The notes under the pieces: generated by a model | The model's input: only the letters and a program-made list of their open reading frames with translations | Told to the model about the DNA's origin: nothing | Databases searched by the model: none | From: JADZEM01 sp046328125 | Lineage (GTDB): Bacteria > Chloroflexota > UBA6077 > JACCZL01 | Assembly (NCBI GenBank): GCA_046328125.1 | Contig: JAXLXF010000011.1 | Coordinates: 62,001-126,000, forward strand | Direction of reading: 5' to 3' | DNA: 64,000 nt | Shown here: positions 7,018 through 16,324 of the stretch, piece after piece | How positions within the stretch are numbered: position 1 is the first letter of the stretch | Layout of the letters: every line of letters starts with the position of its first letter | Position numbers and translations under genes: made by a program

Positions 7018-8762
7018 TGCTCCCGACGACCGCCTCAGTCGAGAGTGAGACAGTCAGCAAGCCCACTGCTCTCGACCGGCAGCTGATTCGCCTCGTCCGT
7101 AGCCCGCTGGTGGTGGCCGCGCTCTGTATCGTCCTGGGGATCGGCGTCCGGCTGCACGGCCTCGACCGGGCCTATACCTCGGACGAGGGGTACTGGCTCC
7201 AGCGGACCGTCCGCTTCGGCGACGCGCTGCTGAACGGCAACTGGGTTGGTACGGCCCGGAGCGGCCATCCCGGGGTGACCGTCATGTGGGTCGGCCTGCT
7301 CGGGATCGGCCCGAGTCAGATCCACGCGTACGCCGGCGAGTACGCCGTCAGCGCCGCCACCCTGGAGGCCGTGCCTGGCGCCGAGCGACTGCTGAGCGCC
7401 GGCCGCGCGGCGGTCGCGGTCGTCGCGGCGGTGCTGCTCGGGCTGGCGGTTCTCCTGGCCGGTCGGCTGCTCGGGACGGCCGGGCTGCTCGGCGGGGCGC
7501 TGCTCGCGCTCGATCCGTACACCATCGGCATGACGCGCCTGCTCCACGTGGACTCGCTGCTGACGCCGCTGCTGCTCGTCTCGGTGCTGGCTGGCCTGGT
7601 CTACTGGCTCGGAGGCCGTCACTGGTCCTTGCTGGTGCTGTCGGCGGTCTCGGGTGGGCTGGCGCTGCTCACCAAGGCGCCCGCCATCACGCTGGTGCCG
7701 TTCTTCGGGCTGGTCTGGCTGGTGGTCGGACATCCGTGGGCGGGCGGCTGGCGAGCGATCTCGCGGGCGTGGCTGGCAGGGCTCGCCTGGGTGACGCTGG
7801 CTGTCGCGGTGTACGTGGCGCTCTGGCCGGTCCTCTGGGTCTGGCCGGTCTACACGATTGTGGCCGTGGCGAAGTTCGCCGTCACCATCGGCGGTGCGCC
7901 CCACCTCTGGCCGAACTACTTCCTGGGCCAGCCGACGTCTGGCGATCCTGGCCTGCTGTTCTACCCCGTCGCGACGCTGCTCCGACTGGGGCCGGTGGCG
8001 ACCGTTGGACTGGTGCTGCTGGCGGTGCTCGCGGCGGGGCGGCGCCTGGGCAGCCGGGCCGCCGATGACACGGACATGGCTGTCGAGCCGAACGACGCGC
8101 CTGACCGCGACGGCGTAGGTGGCGGCACGGTGCTCTGGCTGCTGGTCTTCGCGATCGTCTTCGCGGACGTGATGGCGATCGGCTCCAAGAAGTTCGACCG
8201 CTACATGCTGCCGGCCCTGGCCGTCCTCACGATCCTCGGCGGCGTGGGGATCTGGGCACTGGCGCGCATGTTGACTGGGCGGCTGGCGGCCATGGTCGTA
8301 CTGCTGGCGCTGCTCGGCCAGGGGTACTGGCTGCTGAGCGCGCACCCGTACCCGATCGCGGCGTACAACCCCCTCTTCGGCGGGATCGGCACGGCGAGGC
8401 AGGCGATCATGGTCGGCTGGGGCGAGGGGCTGGATCAGACGGCTGCCTTCCTGAACCGCCTCCCGAACGCCCGCCAGTTGACCGTCTCCACCCAGTACCA
8501 CCACGTGCTCCGGCCGCTGTTCGTCGGGCGGACCGTGCGCGTGCCGAGCACCCAGACGGTGGACTACTACGTGGTGTACGTCAACATGGTGCAACGCAAC
8601 ACGGTTCCGATCCCGGTCCGCGCCGCGATGGCGAGCACCGGGCCGGTCTTCACGGCGACGGTGGACGGCGAGCCGTTCGCCTGGGTCTATCGTGGACCGT
8701 TCCAGATCGCATCCACGCGCGACGTGCCCGGCGAAGAGCTGGACGACGGCGACGACAACTGA
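7017..8762 (+). CDS. Membrane glycosyltransferase, GT39/ArnT-like
   Basis: 581 residues with ten or more membrane segments. The motif TSDEGYW after the first helix matches the Asp/Glu catalytic loop of GT-C transferases (dolichyl-phosphate mannosyltransferase, ArnT and relatives), which move sugars from a lipid-phosphate donor to acceptors on the outer face of the membrane. The helical region ends near residue 450 and a soluble, beta-rich C-terminal domain of about 130 residues follows. The only start before the first helix is GTG 7017, at the boundary of the palindromic repeat; there is no clear ribosome site, so translation may begin slightly differently. The acceptor (protein or glycolipid) cannot be told. 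Confidence 0.8.
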   Translation: MLPTTASVESETVSKPTALDRQLIRLVRSPLVVAALCIVLGIGVRLHGLDRAYTSDEGYWLQRTVRFGDALLNGNWVGTARSGHPGVTVMWVGLLGIGPSQIHAYAGEYAVSAATLEAVPGAERLLSAGRAAVAVVAAVLLGLAVLLAGRLLGTAGLLGGALLALDPYTIGMTRLLHVDSLLTPLLLVSVLAGLVYWLGGRHWSLLVLSAVSGGLALLTKAPAITLVPFFGLVWLVVGHPWAGGWRAISRAWLAGLAWVTLAVAVYVALWPVLWVWPVYTIVAVAKFAVTIGGAPHLWPNYFLGQPTSGDPGLLFYPVATLLRLGPVATVGLVLLAVLAAGRRLGSRAADDTDMAVEPNDAPDRDGVGGGTVLWLLVFAIVFADVMAIGSKKFDRYMLPALAVLTILGGVGIWALARMLTGRLAAMVVLLALLGQGYWLLSAHPYPIAAYNPLFGGIGTARQAIMVGWGEGLDQTAAFLNRLPNARQLTVSTQYHHVLRPLFVGRTVRVPSTQTVDYYVVYVNMVQRNTVPIPVRAAMASTGPVFTATVDGEPFAWVYRGPFQIASTRDVPGEELDDGDDN

Positions 8763-8836
8763 GACGACCTCGAGGCGCGCCATGACGCGCACGAGCAGTC
8801 ACAGGCGCCCCGCCGCATCGTTCACGCCGCGGGCGC

Positions 8837-8943
8837 CGTGGGTTGAAACCCACGCCGACAATCTGTCGTCGCTCTGCGACGGACGTGCTGCCCCCGGCGT
8901 GGCGTAGCCACGCACCAACGGTAGACGTGGACTTCAGTCCACG
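8837..8943. repeat. 107-bp multi-hairpin element (family C), copy 1; rest of the 356-bp gap is empty
   Basis: Begins with the palindrome CGTGGGTTGAAACCCACG, ends with CGTGGACTTCAGTCCACG, and has two further hairpins between (GTCG...CGAC and GCGTGGC-GTA-GCCACGC). Copies of nearly the same length occur at 36.1 and 50.7 kb. The remainder of the 8763-9118 gap holds no gene that I can support. Confidence 0.88.
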
Positions 8944-9118
8944 GCCAGGCCGCCGTCACAACGACGCGGAATTTGGCCCTTCCTGACATGACGCTCCGTT
9001 CTCTACGGTAGATGGAGCCGGTGCTTGACGCACTGAAGTGGGTCAACTGGCGCCTCCGGCGCGCTCCCTCGACGAGGCTCGCCGCCGTCGATAGCATTCT
9101 CCCCGGAGGTCTCATCTC

Positions 9119-9736
9119 GTGGCCCAGCCTGATCCGCGCCCAGCTGGCGCCGTTCGCCCGTTCGGTCGTCGGCGCTTCTTCGAGCTCGCCGGGACGGCCG
9201 GCGCGGCTGCCGTCCTCGCCACCGGCCTGAATCTCGGCATCTCCAAGGTGCCGTCGCTGTTCGCGGCGGGCGGCGACGTCGAGGCGCTGGTCCTGACGTG
9301 CATGGACTTCCGCCTCGTCAACGAGGTCGGCTTCCTGCTGAACGAGCACGGCCTGGTGAACAAGTACGACCAGATTATCCTGGCCGGCGCGACGCTGGGC
9401 GTCGCCACCGACAAGTACCCGCACTGGGCGCAGACGTTCTGGGACCACCTGGATCTGGCGATCAAGCTGCACAGCATCAAGCGCGTCATCGCCGTCGATC
9501 ATCGCGATTGTGGCGCATTCAAGCTCGTGCTCGGCAAGGACTACGGCAAGCTGCCTGACGAGGAGACCCAGATTCACACCAAAGTGATGACGGACTTCCG
9601 CGACATGGTGAAGAAGAAGCAGCCGAACGTCGAGGTCGAGCTGCTGCTGATGTGGCTGGACGGCCACGTGCAGCCAATCGGCGACGGCGCCCCGGCCGGG
9701 ATGGCCGCGCCTGCCAGCGCGCCCGCTCGCCACTGA
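9119..9736 (+). CDS. Exported beta-carbonic anhydrase-like protein
   Basis: 205 residues from GTG 9119, with GGAGG 9 bp upstream. The N-terminus (GRRRFFELAGTAGAAAVLAT) has the twin-arginine pattern RRxF plus a hydrophobic stretch, so Tat export is likely. The body carries both beta-carbonic-anhydrase zinc motifs: CMDFR (Cys61, Asp63, Arg65) and HRDC (His128, Cys131). These would bind zinc and hydrate CO2. It belongs to the shorter, divergent branch of the family, so activity is probable but unproven. The stop overlaps the next start (TGATG), indicating co-translation with the lipoprotein downstream. A periplasmic or surface location for a beta-type enzyme is uncommon. Confidence 0.78.
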   Translation: MAQPDPRPAGAVRPFGRRRFFELAGTAGAAAVLATGLNLGISKVPSLFAAGGDVEALVLTCMDFRLVNEVGFLLNEHGLVNKYDQIILAGATLGVATDKYPHWAQTFWDHLDLAIKLHSIKRVIAVDHRDCGAFKLVLGKDYGKLPDEETQIHTKVMTDFRDMVKKKQPNVEVELLLMWLDGHVQPIGDGAPAGMAAPASAPARH

Positions 9737-11052
9737 TGCGCACGGCATCGGCGAGGTCTGGCGTGCTCGGAGGCGGCGCGCGGCGCTCGATGAGGCTCTG
9801 GCAGCTCTGGAGCGTCCTGGTGGCCGCGATCCTGCTCGTCGCGGCGTGCGGGCCGCGCGAGGAGATCGTCTACGTCGATCCGGAGGAGTCGAGCGGGCAC
9901 GGCTATCGCCCGTTCGCCAAGAGCACCAGCCCGAGAGTCCATCTCGACGGCGAGCACGAAGAGGCGGCGGATGTGGAGCTTGGCGGTGACGCTGCCAACC
10001 ACGCGGCGCCGTACGTGCCGATCGGGAGCAGCCACGGCCAGCTGGTGCACGTCCCGCCGGAGCCGCACGTCGTCTCGCCGATCGTGCTGGCGTACGAGCG
10101 CCAGAACCTGCCAGATGGCGGCGCCTCGATCGCGGCGTACGCTCCGCCGACTCCGACCGCCACGCTGGTGCCGTCCGGGATCGCGCGGACCATCCCGAAC
10201 CCGCTGACGAGCGGCGCGAGCGTCGTACCAGCAACTGGCCCGGCGAACCCGCTGGCCGCTGGTCCGGCGAACGTTTCGGCCGCCGGGCCGCAGATGGCGC
10301 CCGCGGCTGGTCCGTCGAACGCGCCGGCCGCGAAGCCCTCCTCGGCGAGTGCGCCGCCGCTCCAGCCGGCGGCCGGCTCGGCTGCCGTCGCGAAGCCGGC
10401 TGGTGCTCCGGAATCCGCCGCTGTTGCCAAGCCGGCCGGCGCGCCGGAGCCTGCCGCCGTCGCGAAGCCGGCCAGCGCGCCGGAGCCAACACCGGTCGCG
10501 GCGCGGGCGCCGCTTATCGCGAATGCTCCGAAGCTCACCGACCCAGGCGACGAGCTTGACACGATCATCGGCAAGGTCGAAACGATCGTCGGATCGACGC
10601 TAACGCTGGACACGGTCTCCGGTAAGGTCAAGGTCCAGATGAACGGCAGCCCCAGAGTGGAGCGCGACACGCGCGGCTCTCCTGCCGACTTGCGGCCCGG
10701 CCAGTACGTCGGCGTGCTCCAGACCCCGAACGGCCCCGCCCAACTGATCCGCCTGTACGCCACCGGCCCGAGCATGCCTCGGCCGGGTTGGGTGCCCGTG
10801 GCCGGCTCGCGGACTGGCGAGATCATGACGTTTGGGTCGATCGTCACGCTCCAGTTCGGCGGGCTGCTGCTCAACGCGGGCAGCCAGACCACCACGGTCG
10901 GCATCCCGAACGAGGTCGAGGTGTTGAAGCCGGCGCCGGCCGGGCTGGCGGACGTGTCGGTCGGGAGCCAGGTGATCGCGACCGGGCCGGTCTCGGGAGA
11001 CGGCACCCTCAACGCGCTGGCGGTGCGCCTGGTGGCTCCCACCCGCCAGTAA
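9736..11052 (+). CDS. Lipoprotein with Ala/Pro repeat linker and two OB-like C-terminal domains
   Basis: 438 residues from ATG 9736, which overlaps the stop of the carbonic-anhydrase gene (TGATG); an alternative ATG at 9790 gives a textbook lipoprotein signal with lipobox LVAAC. A region of about 100 residues follows, made of repeats such as AAGP and AVAKPAGAPEP, which should be an extended flexible arm. The C-terminal 160 residues contain two similar beta domains (IIGKVETIVGSTLTLDTVSG and TGEIMTFGSIVTL) that look like DUF5666-type OB folds. The protein is probably anchored to the outer face of the membrane and may act with the exported carbonic anhydrase; the partner role is inference. Confidence 0.7.
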   Translation: MRTASARSGVLGGGARRSMRLWQLWSVLVAAILLVAACGPREEIVYVDPEESSGHGYRPFAKSTSPRVHLDGEHEEAADVELGGDAANHAAPYVPIGSSHGQLVHVPPEPHVVSPIVLAYERQNLPDGGASIAAYAPPTPTATLVPSGIARTIPNPLTSGASVVPATGPANPLAAGPANVSAAGPQMAPAAGPSNAPAAKPSSASAPPLQPAAGSAAVAKPAGAPESAAVAKPAGAPEPAAVAKPASAPEPTPVAARAPLIANAPKLTDPGDELDTIIGKVETIVGSTLTLDTVSGKVKVQMNGSPRVERDTRGSPADLRPGQYVGVLQTPNGPAQLIRLYATGPSMPRPGWVPVAGSRTGEIMTFGSIVTLQFGGLLLNAGSQTTTVGIPNEVEVLKPAPAGLADVSVGSQVIATGPVSGDGTLNALAVRLVAPTRQ

Positions 11053-11062
11053 AGACGCGGGA

Positions 11063-12631
11063 TTACGAGGGCGCGGCTTCGGCGCGCAGCAGGTGCTTCT
11101 GGATCTTGCCGACCGAGGTGCGCGGAAACTCGGTCCGAAACTCGATCCGCTCGGGCACCCGGAACCGCGCGAGGCGCTCGGCGCACCAGCCGACCAGCTC
11201 CTCAGGGCTGGCCGATGCGCCCTCGCGGAGGATCACAAATGCTTTGATCGCCTCGTCCCGAATCGGGTCCGGGATGCCGATGACCGCGGCGTCGAAGACG
11301 GCCGGGTGGTCTTTCAAGACGGCTTCGACCTCGCTGGCCGCCACGTTCTCGCCCGAGCGCTTGATCATGTCCTTGGCGCGGTCCACGAAGCAGACGTAGC
11401 CGCGCTCGTTCACGCGGGCGTTGTCGCCGGTCCAGAGCCAGCCGTCGCGGATCGCCTCGGCGGTGGCCTCCGGGTTCTTGAAGTACCCTTTCATGAGGGA
11501 GACGCCCGGCTCGCCGCGCACCACGATCTGCCCGACCTCGCCGTCTGGCACGTCCTGGCCGTCCTCGTCCACCAGCCGCACCTGCCAGCCGAGCGACGGC
11601 CAGCCGACGGTCATGTTGTCTCGCGGGTAGTCGAGCGGGTTCGCGAGCGGGTGGCCCAGCTGCTCGGTCATGCCGTAGATCTGCAGCAGCGGCGCTCCGA
11701 ACCGCTCGTCCCACTCGGCGAGCTGCTGCTCGGTGACGTTCTGGGCGAAGATCACCAGCCGCAGCCGGTGCTGCTGGTCGGCGGGCGCGGGCTGTTGGGC
11801 GAGCAGCATCCGCATCGGGGCAGCGAACAGGCTGGAGAGGGTGCAGTCGTAGCGGGTCGCCTGGGCGAAGTAGCGGCTGGCGCTGAACCGCTCCGTGACC
11901 ACGACGGTCGCGCCGACGACCAGGGCCGGCATCGTGCAGTAGTACTGCGAGTTGCCGTGGAAGAACGGCAGGACGGTCAGCCAGCGGTCGTCGGGACTGG
12001 CCCGCAGCTCGCGCGCCACCGACTCGCCGACGTACACGTAGTTGGCGTTGGTGATAAGACAGCCTTTCGGCTTGGAGGTGGTGCCGGAGGTGTAGAGGAT
12101 CGCGACCTCGTCCTCGGGCCGGGGCTGATGATCGGGCGGGGTGTCCGGGGCGGCGTCACGAAGGCGGTTGTAGGCCAGCGCCGGGCCGGCGTCCTCGTTC
12201 GCACGACAGACCAGGACGTTGCGCACACCGGGGCAGCGCGGTATCAGCTTCTCGACGGTCTCCAGGAGGGCCGGCTCGGTGAAGATCAGCGCGCTCTCGG
12301 AGTGGTTGACGAGGTACTCCAGCTCGTCGAGCGACGACAGCGTGTTGACCGGCACGATCACCGCGCCGCAGATCGCCGCCCCGAACCAGAGCTCCAGAAA
12401 CTCCAGGCAGTTGGTCAGGTGGAGGGTGACTTTGTCGCCGGGCCGCACTCCAAGATCGGTGAGCACCTGGGCTGCCTGGTATGCCCGCCGCAGAAACCCG
12501 CCGTAGGTCAGCTGGGTGGTCGAGCCGTCGGCGCTCTCGTAGATCAGCCACGCCTTGTTGGGGTGACGGCTGGCCTTCGCCTCGAGCTCGCGGCGAAGCG
12601 TGCGCGGACCGACGACGTTGAGCACCCGCAT
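11063..12631 (-). CDS. AMP-dependent CoA ligase, CaiC-like
   Basis: 522 residues from ATG 12631; sequence upstream of it is palindromic repeat. It has the adenylate-forming enzyme motifs: P-loop ILYTSGTTSKPKG, the A5 region QIYGMTEQLG, WLWTGDNARVNERG and the C-terminal catalytic Lys region in RTSVGKIQKHLL. The family activates a carboxylic acid as acyl-AMP and transfers it to CoA. The N-terminus and overall layout resemble crotonobetaine/carnitine-CoA ligases (CaiC), but substrate choice is uncertain. It converges on the lipoprotein gene with only 10 bp between, and lies downstream of the exonuclease gene on the same strand, separated by a repeat. Confidence 0.82.
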   Translation of the reverse strand: MRVLNVVGPRTLRRELEAKASRHPNKAWLIYESADGSTTQLTYGGFLRRAYQAAQVLTDLGVRPGDKVTLHLTNCLEFLELWFGAAICGAVIVPVNTLSSLDELEYLVNHSESALIFTEPALLETVEKLIPRCPGVRNVLVCRANEDAGPALAYNRLRDAAPDTPPDHQPRPEDEVAILYTSGTTSKPKGCLITNANYVYVGESVARELRASPDDRWLTVLPFFHGNSQYYCTMPALVVGATVVVTERFSASRYFAQATRYDCTLSSLFAAPMRMLLAQQPAPADQQHRLRLVIFAQNVTEQQLAEWDERFGAPLLQIYGMTEQLGHPLANPLDYPRDNMTVGWPSLGWQVRLVDEDGQDVPDGEVGQIVVRGEPGVSLMKGYFKNPEATAEAIRDGWLWTGDNARVNERGYVCFVDRAKDMIKRSGENVAASEVEAVLKDHPAVFDAAVIGIPDPIRDEAIKAFVILREGASASPEELVGWCAERLARFRVPERIEFRTEFPRTSVGKIQKHLLRAEAAPS

Positions 12632-12657
12632 GATGCCGACAGCGTACCTGAGGAGAG

Positions 12658-12740
12658 CCCCCTCCCCCAACCCCTCCCCCGTGCGCGGGAGAGGGAGCAA
12701 GCCGTCCGTCTCCCCTCTCCCGCGCACGGGGGAGGGGGCT
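12658..12740. repeat. GC-rich REP-like palindromic element (family B), copy 2
   Basis: Complementary arms of C-rich and G-rich sequence surround two smaller hairpins of the type CCGTGCGCGG and CCGCGCACGG. It occupies the space between the stop of the exonuclease gene and the start of the CoA-ligase gene, both on the minus strand, and could reduce read-through from one to the other. Confidence 0.8.
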
Positions 12741-12745
12741 TTCCC

Positions 12746-14572
12746 TTATGACGCCCGCGCCCGTGACCCCTTGCCGGTCGCCCGGGATGGAAGCGGCGCC
12801 CGCCGGACCGCCTCCAACACCGCCTCGGCAACGTCGCCGGGCGCGGCCGGGTCCACCTGCAGCACCGTCAGGTGGTCGGTGTTCCGCTGGAGCCAGGTGT
12901 CCAGCAGGTGCATCTCGTCCACCTTCTCGCGGGGGATCGCGGATGGGTCAGCGGCAGTGTCCGAGGCCATACTGTTGGCGAAGGCGGCCTCCAGCGCCCG
13001 CTGGACGGTGCCGAGGCGCGTCTGGCGCGTCACCCGCGCCTGCCCGACCAGCTGACCGCGCCTGATCCAGAACAGCTCGCGGGCGGCCGGCTCGACGCTT
13101 GGCGCGACAATGGCGAGGTTCCGAGCCGCCACGCTCTTGAGCCGCGCCTGGACCTTGACGACGTGCTCGACGGCCCGGATTCGATCCCGCAGCAGCGCGG
13201 CGTCCTCGAAGCGGAGCGCTTCGGCCAGGGCGTCGCGGCGCTCGGCGGCCTCGGCCAAAACCGTCTCGTCGCGGCCCTCCAGCACGTCAACGGCGCGCTG
13301 GACGGCGGCCTGATACCCGTCTCGGTCCACCTCGCCGATGCACGGCCCGAGGCACTTGCCCAGGTCGAGCAGCGCACAGGCCGACTGGCCCGGCTTGAGC
13401 GGCTCCGAGCACTGGCGCAGGCCCAGCTGCTCGGTCAGGAACATCACCGCCGAGGCGACGGTGCCACTGCGCCGAAACGGCCCGAGCAGCACGTCCTGGT
13501 CGGAAGGTGGCTGGCGGGTCGCCTCCAGCCTCGGGAACGGGTCGGCGCCATCCACGCGGATGAACGGATAGTCGCGGTCGTTGCGCTGGAGCATGTTCGC
13601 TTCGGGCAGGTACCGTTTGATGAGCCGCGACTCCAGGAACAGCGCTTCCAGCTCCGAGCCGGTCGCAATCCCCTCCACGTCCACGATCCTGGCGAGCCGC
13701 CGTTGCAGTCGGGGCTGGTCGGCGCTGCCGCCGCGCAGGTGCTCGCGGACCCGGTGGCGCACGTGGATCGACTTGCCGACGTAGAGGACGTGGCCGTCGG
13801 CGTCCTTGAGCAGGTAGACGCCGTGGCCGGCCGGCAGCGCCTGAATCACGCTCTCGTCCACACCGCGCGGCTTCTTGCCGACCGGGCTGCCCTGCAACGC
13901 CAGCAGGCCGTCCAGCGTCTCGACGCCACGCTCGGCGGCCAGGTCGAGCAGGCGGGCCAGCACCGTCGCGGTCGCCTCGGCATCCCCGAGCGCGCGGTGC
14001 CGGCCGCGGTTCTTGATCCCGAAGTACGCGGTCAGGGCGTCCAGACGGTAGGTCGGCAGGCGGGGCAGCAGACGCCGCGCGAGGCGCAGGGTACACAGCT
14101 TCGGGTTGGTCAGGTTCTGGCCGAGGCGGGCGTAGGCGTGGCGGAGGAACGCCTCGTCGAAGCTGGCGTTGTGGGCGACGAGCGGCCCGTCGCCGAGTGC
14201 TCGCTGCACAGCCGCCGCCACGTCCGCAAAGGCCGGCTTGCCGCGCACCATCTTCGTGTCGATGCCGGTCAGGCGAGTGATGAACGGCGGGACCGGCACG
14301 CGCGGATCGACCAGTTGCTCGTAGCGGTCCACGATCTCGCCGCCTTCGAGCCGCACGATCCCAACTTCGAGGATACGGTCGTAGATGGCGCTGGCGCCGG
14401 TCGTTTCGAGATCGACCACGGCGAACGAGAGCGGGGCGGTGCCGTCAGATGCATCTGACCAGAGCTGCGCGTGCGGAAGCCCGTCGAGCGCTGCCCCGTC
14501 CGCGAGAACGGCCGAGCCGGGAGTGTGTCGTGTCACGATCGTCGCCCGTCGCGGGGGCGGCAGGGCGCCCAC
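12746..14572 (-). CDS. DEDDh exonuclease fused to UvrC-like GIY-YIG nuclease
   Basis: About 608 residues. N-terminal DnaQ-like exonuclease: Exo I DLETTG, Exo II HNASFDEAFL, Exo III HRALGDAEAT (DEDDh type). Next comes a GIY-YIG endonuclease domain (GVYLL...LYVGKS...R..EH), then the cysteine group GKCLGPC with an earlier Cys, as in the UvrC iron-sulfur segment, and a UVR helix (LRFEDAALLRDRI). The architecture matches the actinobacterial and Chloroflexota exonuclease-Cho/UvrC fusions and suggests incision followed by trimming in DNA repair. The longest frame begins with GTG 14572; a second GTG at 14536 is equally possible. No UvrC C-terminal RNase H-like or HhH region is present. Confidence 0.85.
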   Translation of the reverse strand: MGALPPPRRATIVTRHTPGSAVLADGAALDGLPHAQLWSDASDGTAPLSFAVVDLETTGASAIYDRILEVGIVRLEGGEIVDRYEQLVDPRVPVPPFITRLTGIDTKMVRGKPAFADVAAAVQRALGDGPLVAHNASFDEAFLRHAYARLGQNLTNPKLCTLRLARRLLPRLPTYRLDALTAYFGIKNRGRHRALGDAEATATVLARLLDLAAERGVETLDGLLALQGSPVGKKPRGVDESVIQALPAGHGVYLLKDADGHVLYVGKSIHVRHRVREHLRGGSADQPRLQRRLARIVDVEGIATGSELEALFLESRLIKRYLPEANMLQRNDRDYPFIRVDGADPFPRLEATRQPPSDQDVLLGPFRRSGTVASAVMFLTEQLGLRQCSEPLKPGQSACALLDLGKCLGPCIGEVDRDGYQAAVQRAVDVLEGRDETVLAEAAERRDALAEALRFEDAALLRDRIRAVEHVVKVQARLKSVAARNLAIVAPSVEPAARELFWIRRGQLVGQARVTRQTRLGTVQRALEAAFANSMASDTAADPSAIPREKVDEMHLLDTWLQRNTDHLTVLQVDPAAPGDVAEAVLEAVRRAPLPSRATGKGSRARAS

Positions 14573-14709
14573 CGGTGAGTAGCAGAGCGTCGATCATACG
14601 TTCGGCAGCCTGCTCGACGTAACGACCGCATCACGGCAGTTTGGGCGGATCAGGTAGCGTCGGCTCAGTGGGCCGCCCATTGTGTGCCGGAGCGGGAACG
14701 CGCTGAGGT

Positions 14710-16044
14710 CTAGAGCGGGCGGGCGATGGCGACTGCCGCGCCGGGGTAGTCGCTGCTCATCCAGGCGCGAGTCAACTGGGCTGCCGTCAGCACGCGCTCG
14801 CCGTGGCCGTTCAGCCCGATCGGGTCGTTGATGATGAAGTCCTCGCCGACCATCCCGGTGATCACCACGTAGTGGTCGTAGCTGACCCAGACCCACTCCC
14901 GGCCCGGCATCATCCGATACCGTAGCTCCGGGATGACCGGGTGGCCGGCTCGCAGGTGCGCCCGGACGTCGTCCAGCGTCCAGCGCCGGTACTTGCCATT
15001 CTCGAACAGATCCAGCCCCTGCAGGCCGTTCGCCTCGGCAACGGACCGCAGTGATTCCAGTGTCGTGCCGCCGAATGGGTCGTAGACGCCCATCGCGCGC
15101 ATCGCCAGGGCGCGGGCCTGAGCGGTCGGCACGTACACGCCGAACGACTCGATCGCCATACTGACCGAGGTCGGGCCGCAGTTCGCCGCCGACGAGATGC
15201 TGCCGTCCAGCTGAGTCCGATACGGCACGTCCAGGCGGGCCTCGCTGGCGAACGGGGAGTACGCCTGGGCGAGCGGCACGTCGCGGTCGGCCAGGGCGCG
15301 CGAGGCGGCCACCTGATCCCAATCGACCCAGGCCACCCGACCGTCCATGTTGTTCGGATCGGCCAGCCGCACCGCCACGCGACCATTGCGCGTCGCGCCG
15401 GCCAGCTCCAGCGTCGCCAGGCGCGGCACGGTTGCGAGCTGCTGGGCATCGGGTGCGTCTGACGACCAGAGGCGGGTGTCCTGAACGCTCGTCACGAAGC
15501 GGAATGGCCCCGTCACCGCCCCGACATCGCTGGCCGGCACCCAGGCGGTCCCAGCCGGGCGGCTGCCGCCATCCCCCTTGAAGCTCACTTTGAGCCAGTT
15601 CGCCTGCGACTCGACGATCTGGAGGAAGCTCCACTGCGGGACGTCGGCGTCGTGGGCGGCGCCGGAGTCCGGATCGGCGTAGAGGGCGGTCCGTCGGTGG
15701 GCCTGGACCCACTCGGCGCGCGGCACCGCCGCCACGAGGGTCGCTTCGATCTGGCCGGACGCGCTCGCCTGGACCGGGATGTCGGCGGACGGCGGCGCCT
15801 TCGCCACGACCGGATCGGGCGTGATCGTCGTGCGAACCGGCACGCGGACCGGCAGCCACTCCTGGGCTGGCGAGCCGGGCGGGGCCAGGAAACGGCCGGT
15901 CAGCTGGTCGGCGATCTGGACACTCGCCTGCGGCTGCCCGGCCACGACCGACGTCAACAGAAGGCCGAGTGCGCCGAGCAGAGCGAGGTGCTGGAGCCAA
16001 CGGGTGTCAGCTGGGCGCCGACGTTCCATGCGGACAGCTTGCAT
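14710..16044 (-). CDS. Secreted C39-type cysteine peptidase with SH3-like domains
   Basis: 444 residues. A signal anchor (LALLGALGLLLTSVVA, 20-35) is followed by two SH3-like beta regions (about 100-250) and a C39_2 papain-fold domain. The catalytic Cys289 is in AANCGPTSVSM, His391 in SYDHYVVITG and Asp407 in INDP, so the triad is complete. Such proteins cleave peptides or cell-wall-linked substrates outside the membrane, and SH3-like domains often bind peptidoglycan. It stands alone, between the exonuclease gene and a small gene of unknown function. The start at 16044 lacks a clear ribosome site; ATG 16029 is an alternative. The 280 bp upstream contain nothing else I can name. Confidence 0.82.
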   Translation of the reverse strand: MQAVRMERRRPADTRWLQHLALLGALGLLLTSVVAGQPQASVQIADQLTGRFLAPPGSPAQEWLPVRVPVRTTITPDPVVAKAPPSADIPVQASASGQIEATLVAAVPRAEWVQAHRRTALYADPDSGAAHDADVPQWSFLQIVESQANWLKVSFKGDGGSRPAGTAWVPASDVGAVTGPFRFVTSVQDTRLWSSDAPDAQQLATVPRLATLELAGATRNGRVAVRLADPNNMDGRVAWVDWDQVAASRALADRDVPLAQAYSPFASEARLDVPYRTQLDGSISSAANCGPTSVSMAIESFGVYVPTAQARALAMRAMGVYDPFGGTTLESLRSVAEANGLQGLDLFENGKYRRWTLDDVRAHLRAGHPVIPELRYRMMPGREWVWVSYDHYVVITGMVGEDFIINDPIGLNGHGERVLTAAQLTRAWMSSDYPGAAVAIARPL

Positions 16045-16324
16045 CGCTGTCCATTATCCAGATTTGTGACGGGGATGCAATACCCGTGACGCGGAAGTTG
16101 GGCAGGTGTCGTTGCGCGAGGGCGCGGCTGAAACGTGAACGTGACGGAAGAGACGACATCGGTGCGAGAGAGTGTGAGGCGGAACGACAAAGGAGCGCGG
16201 CTATCCCGGACCCTTCGCCGTCAGACGACAGCGCCCGGGATGACCGCGCTCCTCAGAAGATGCCTGGGGTGATCGGGTGCCTGGGGTGTTGGGCTGGTGA
16301 AGTCCTCATCGTTCGCATCTGTAG

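Noticed and set aside
7035..8792. Long open frame of 585 residues on the minus strand
   Set aside because: It is the reverse shadow of the glycosyltransferase gene; its sequence is His/Gln/Arg-rich with no fold pattern, as usual for antisense frames in high-GC DNA.
8822..10492. 556-residue minus-strand frame
   Set aside because: Covers the carbonic-anhydrase and lipoprotein genes in antisense and is Arg/Ser/Ala-rich low-complexity; the plus-strand genes have motifs and ribosome sites.
11093..12751. 552-residue plus-strand frame over the CoA ligase
   Set aside because: Antisense shadow; all adenylate-forming motifs are on the minus strand.
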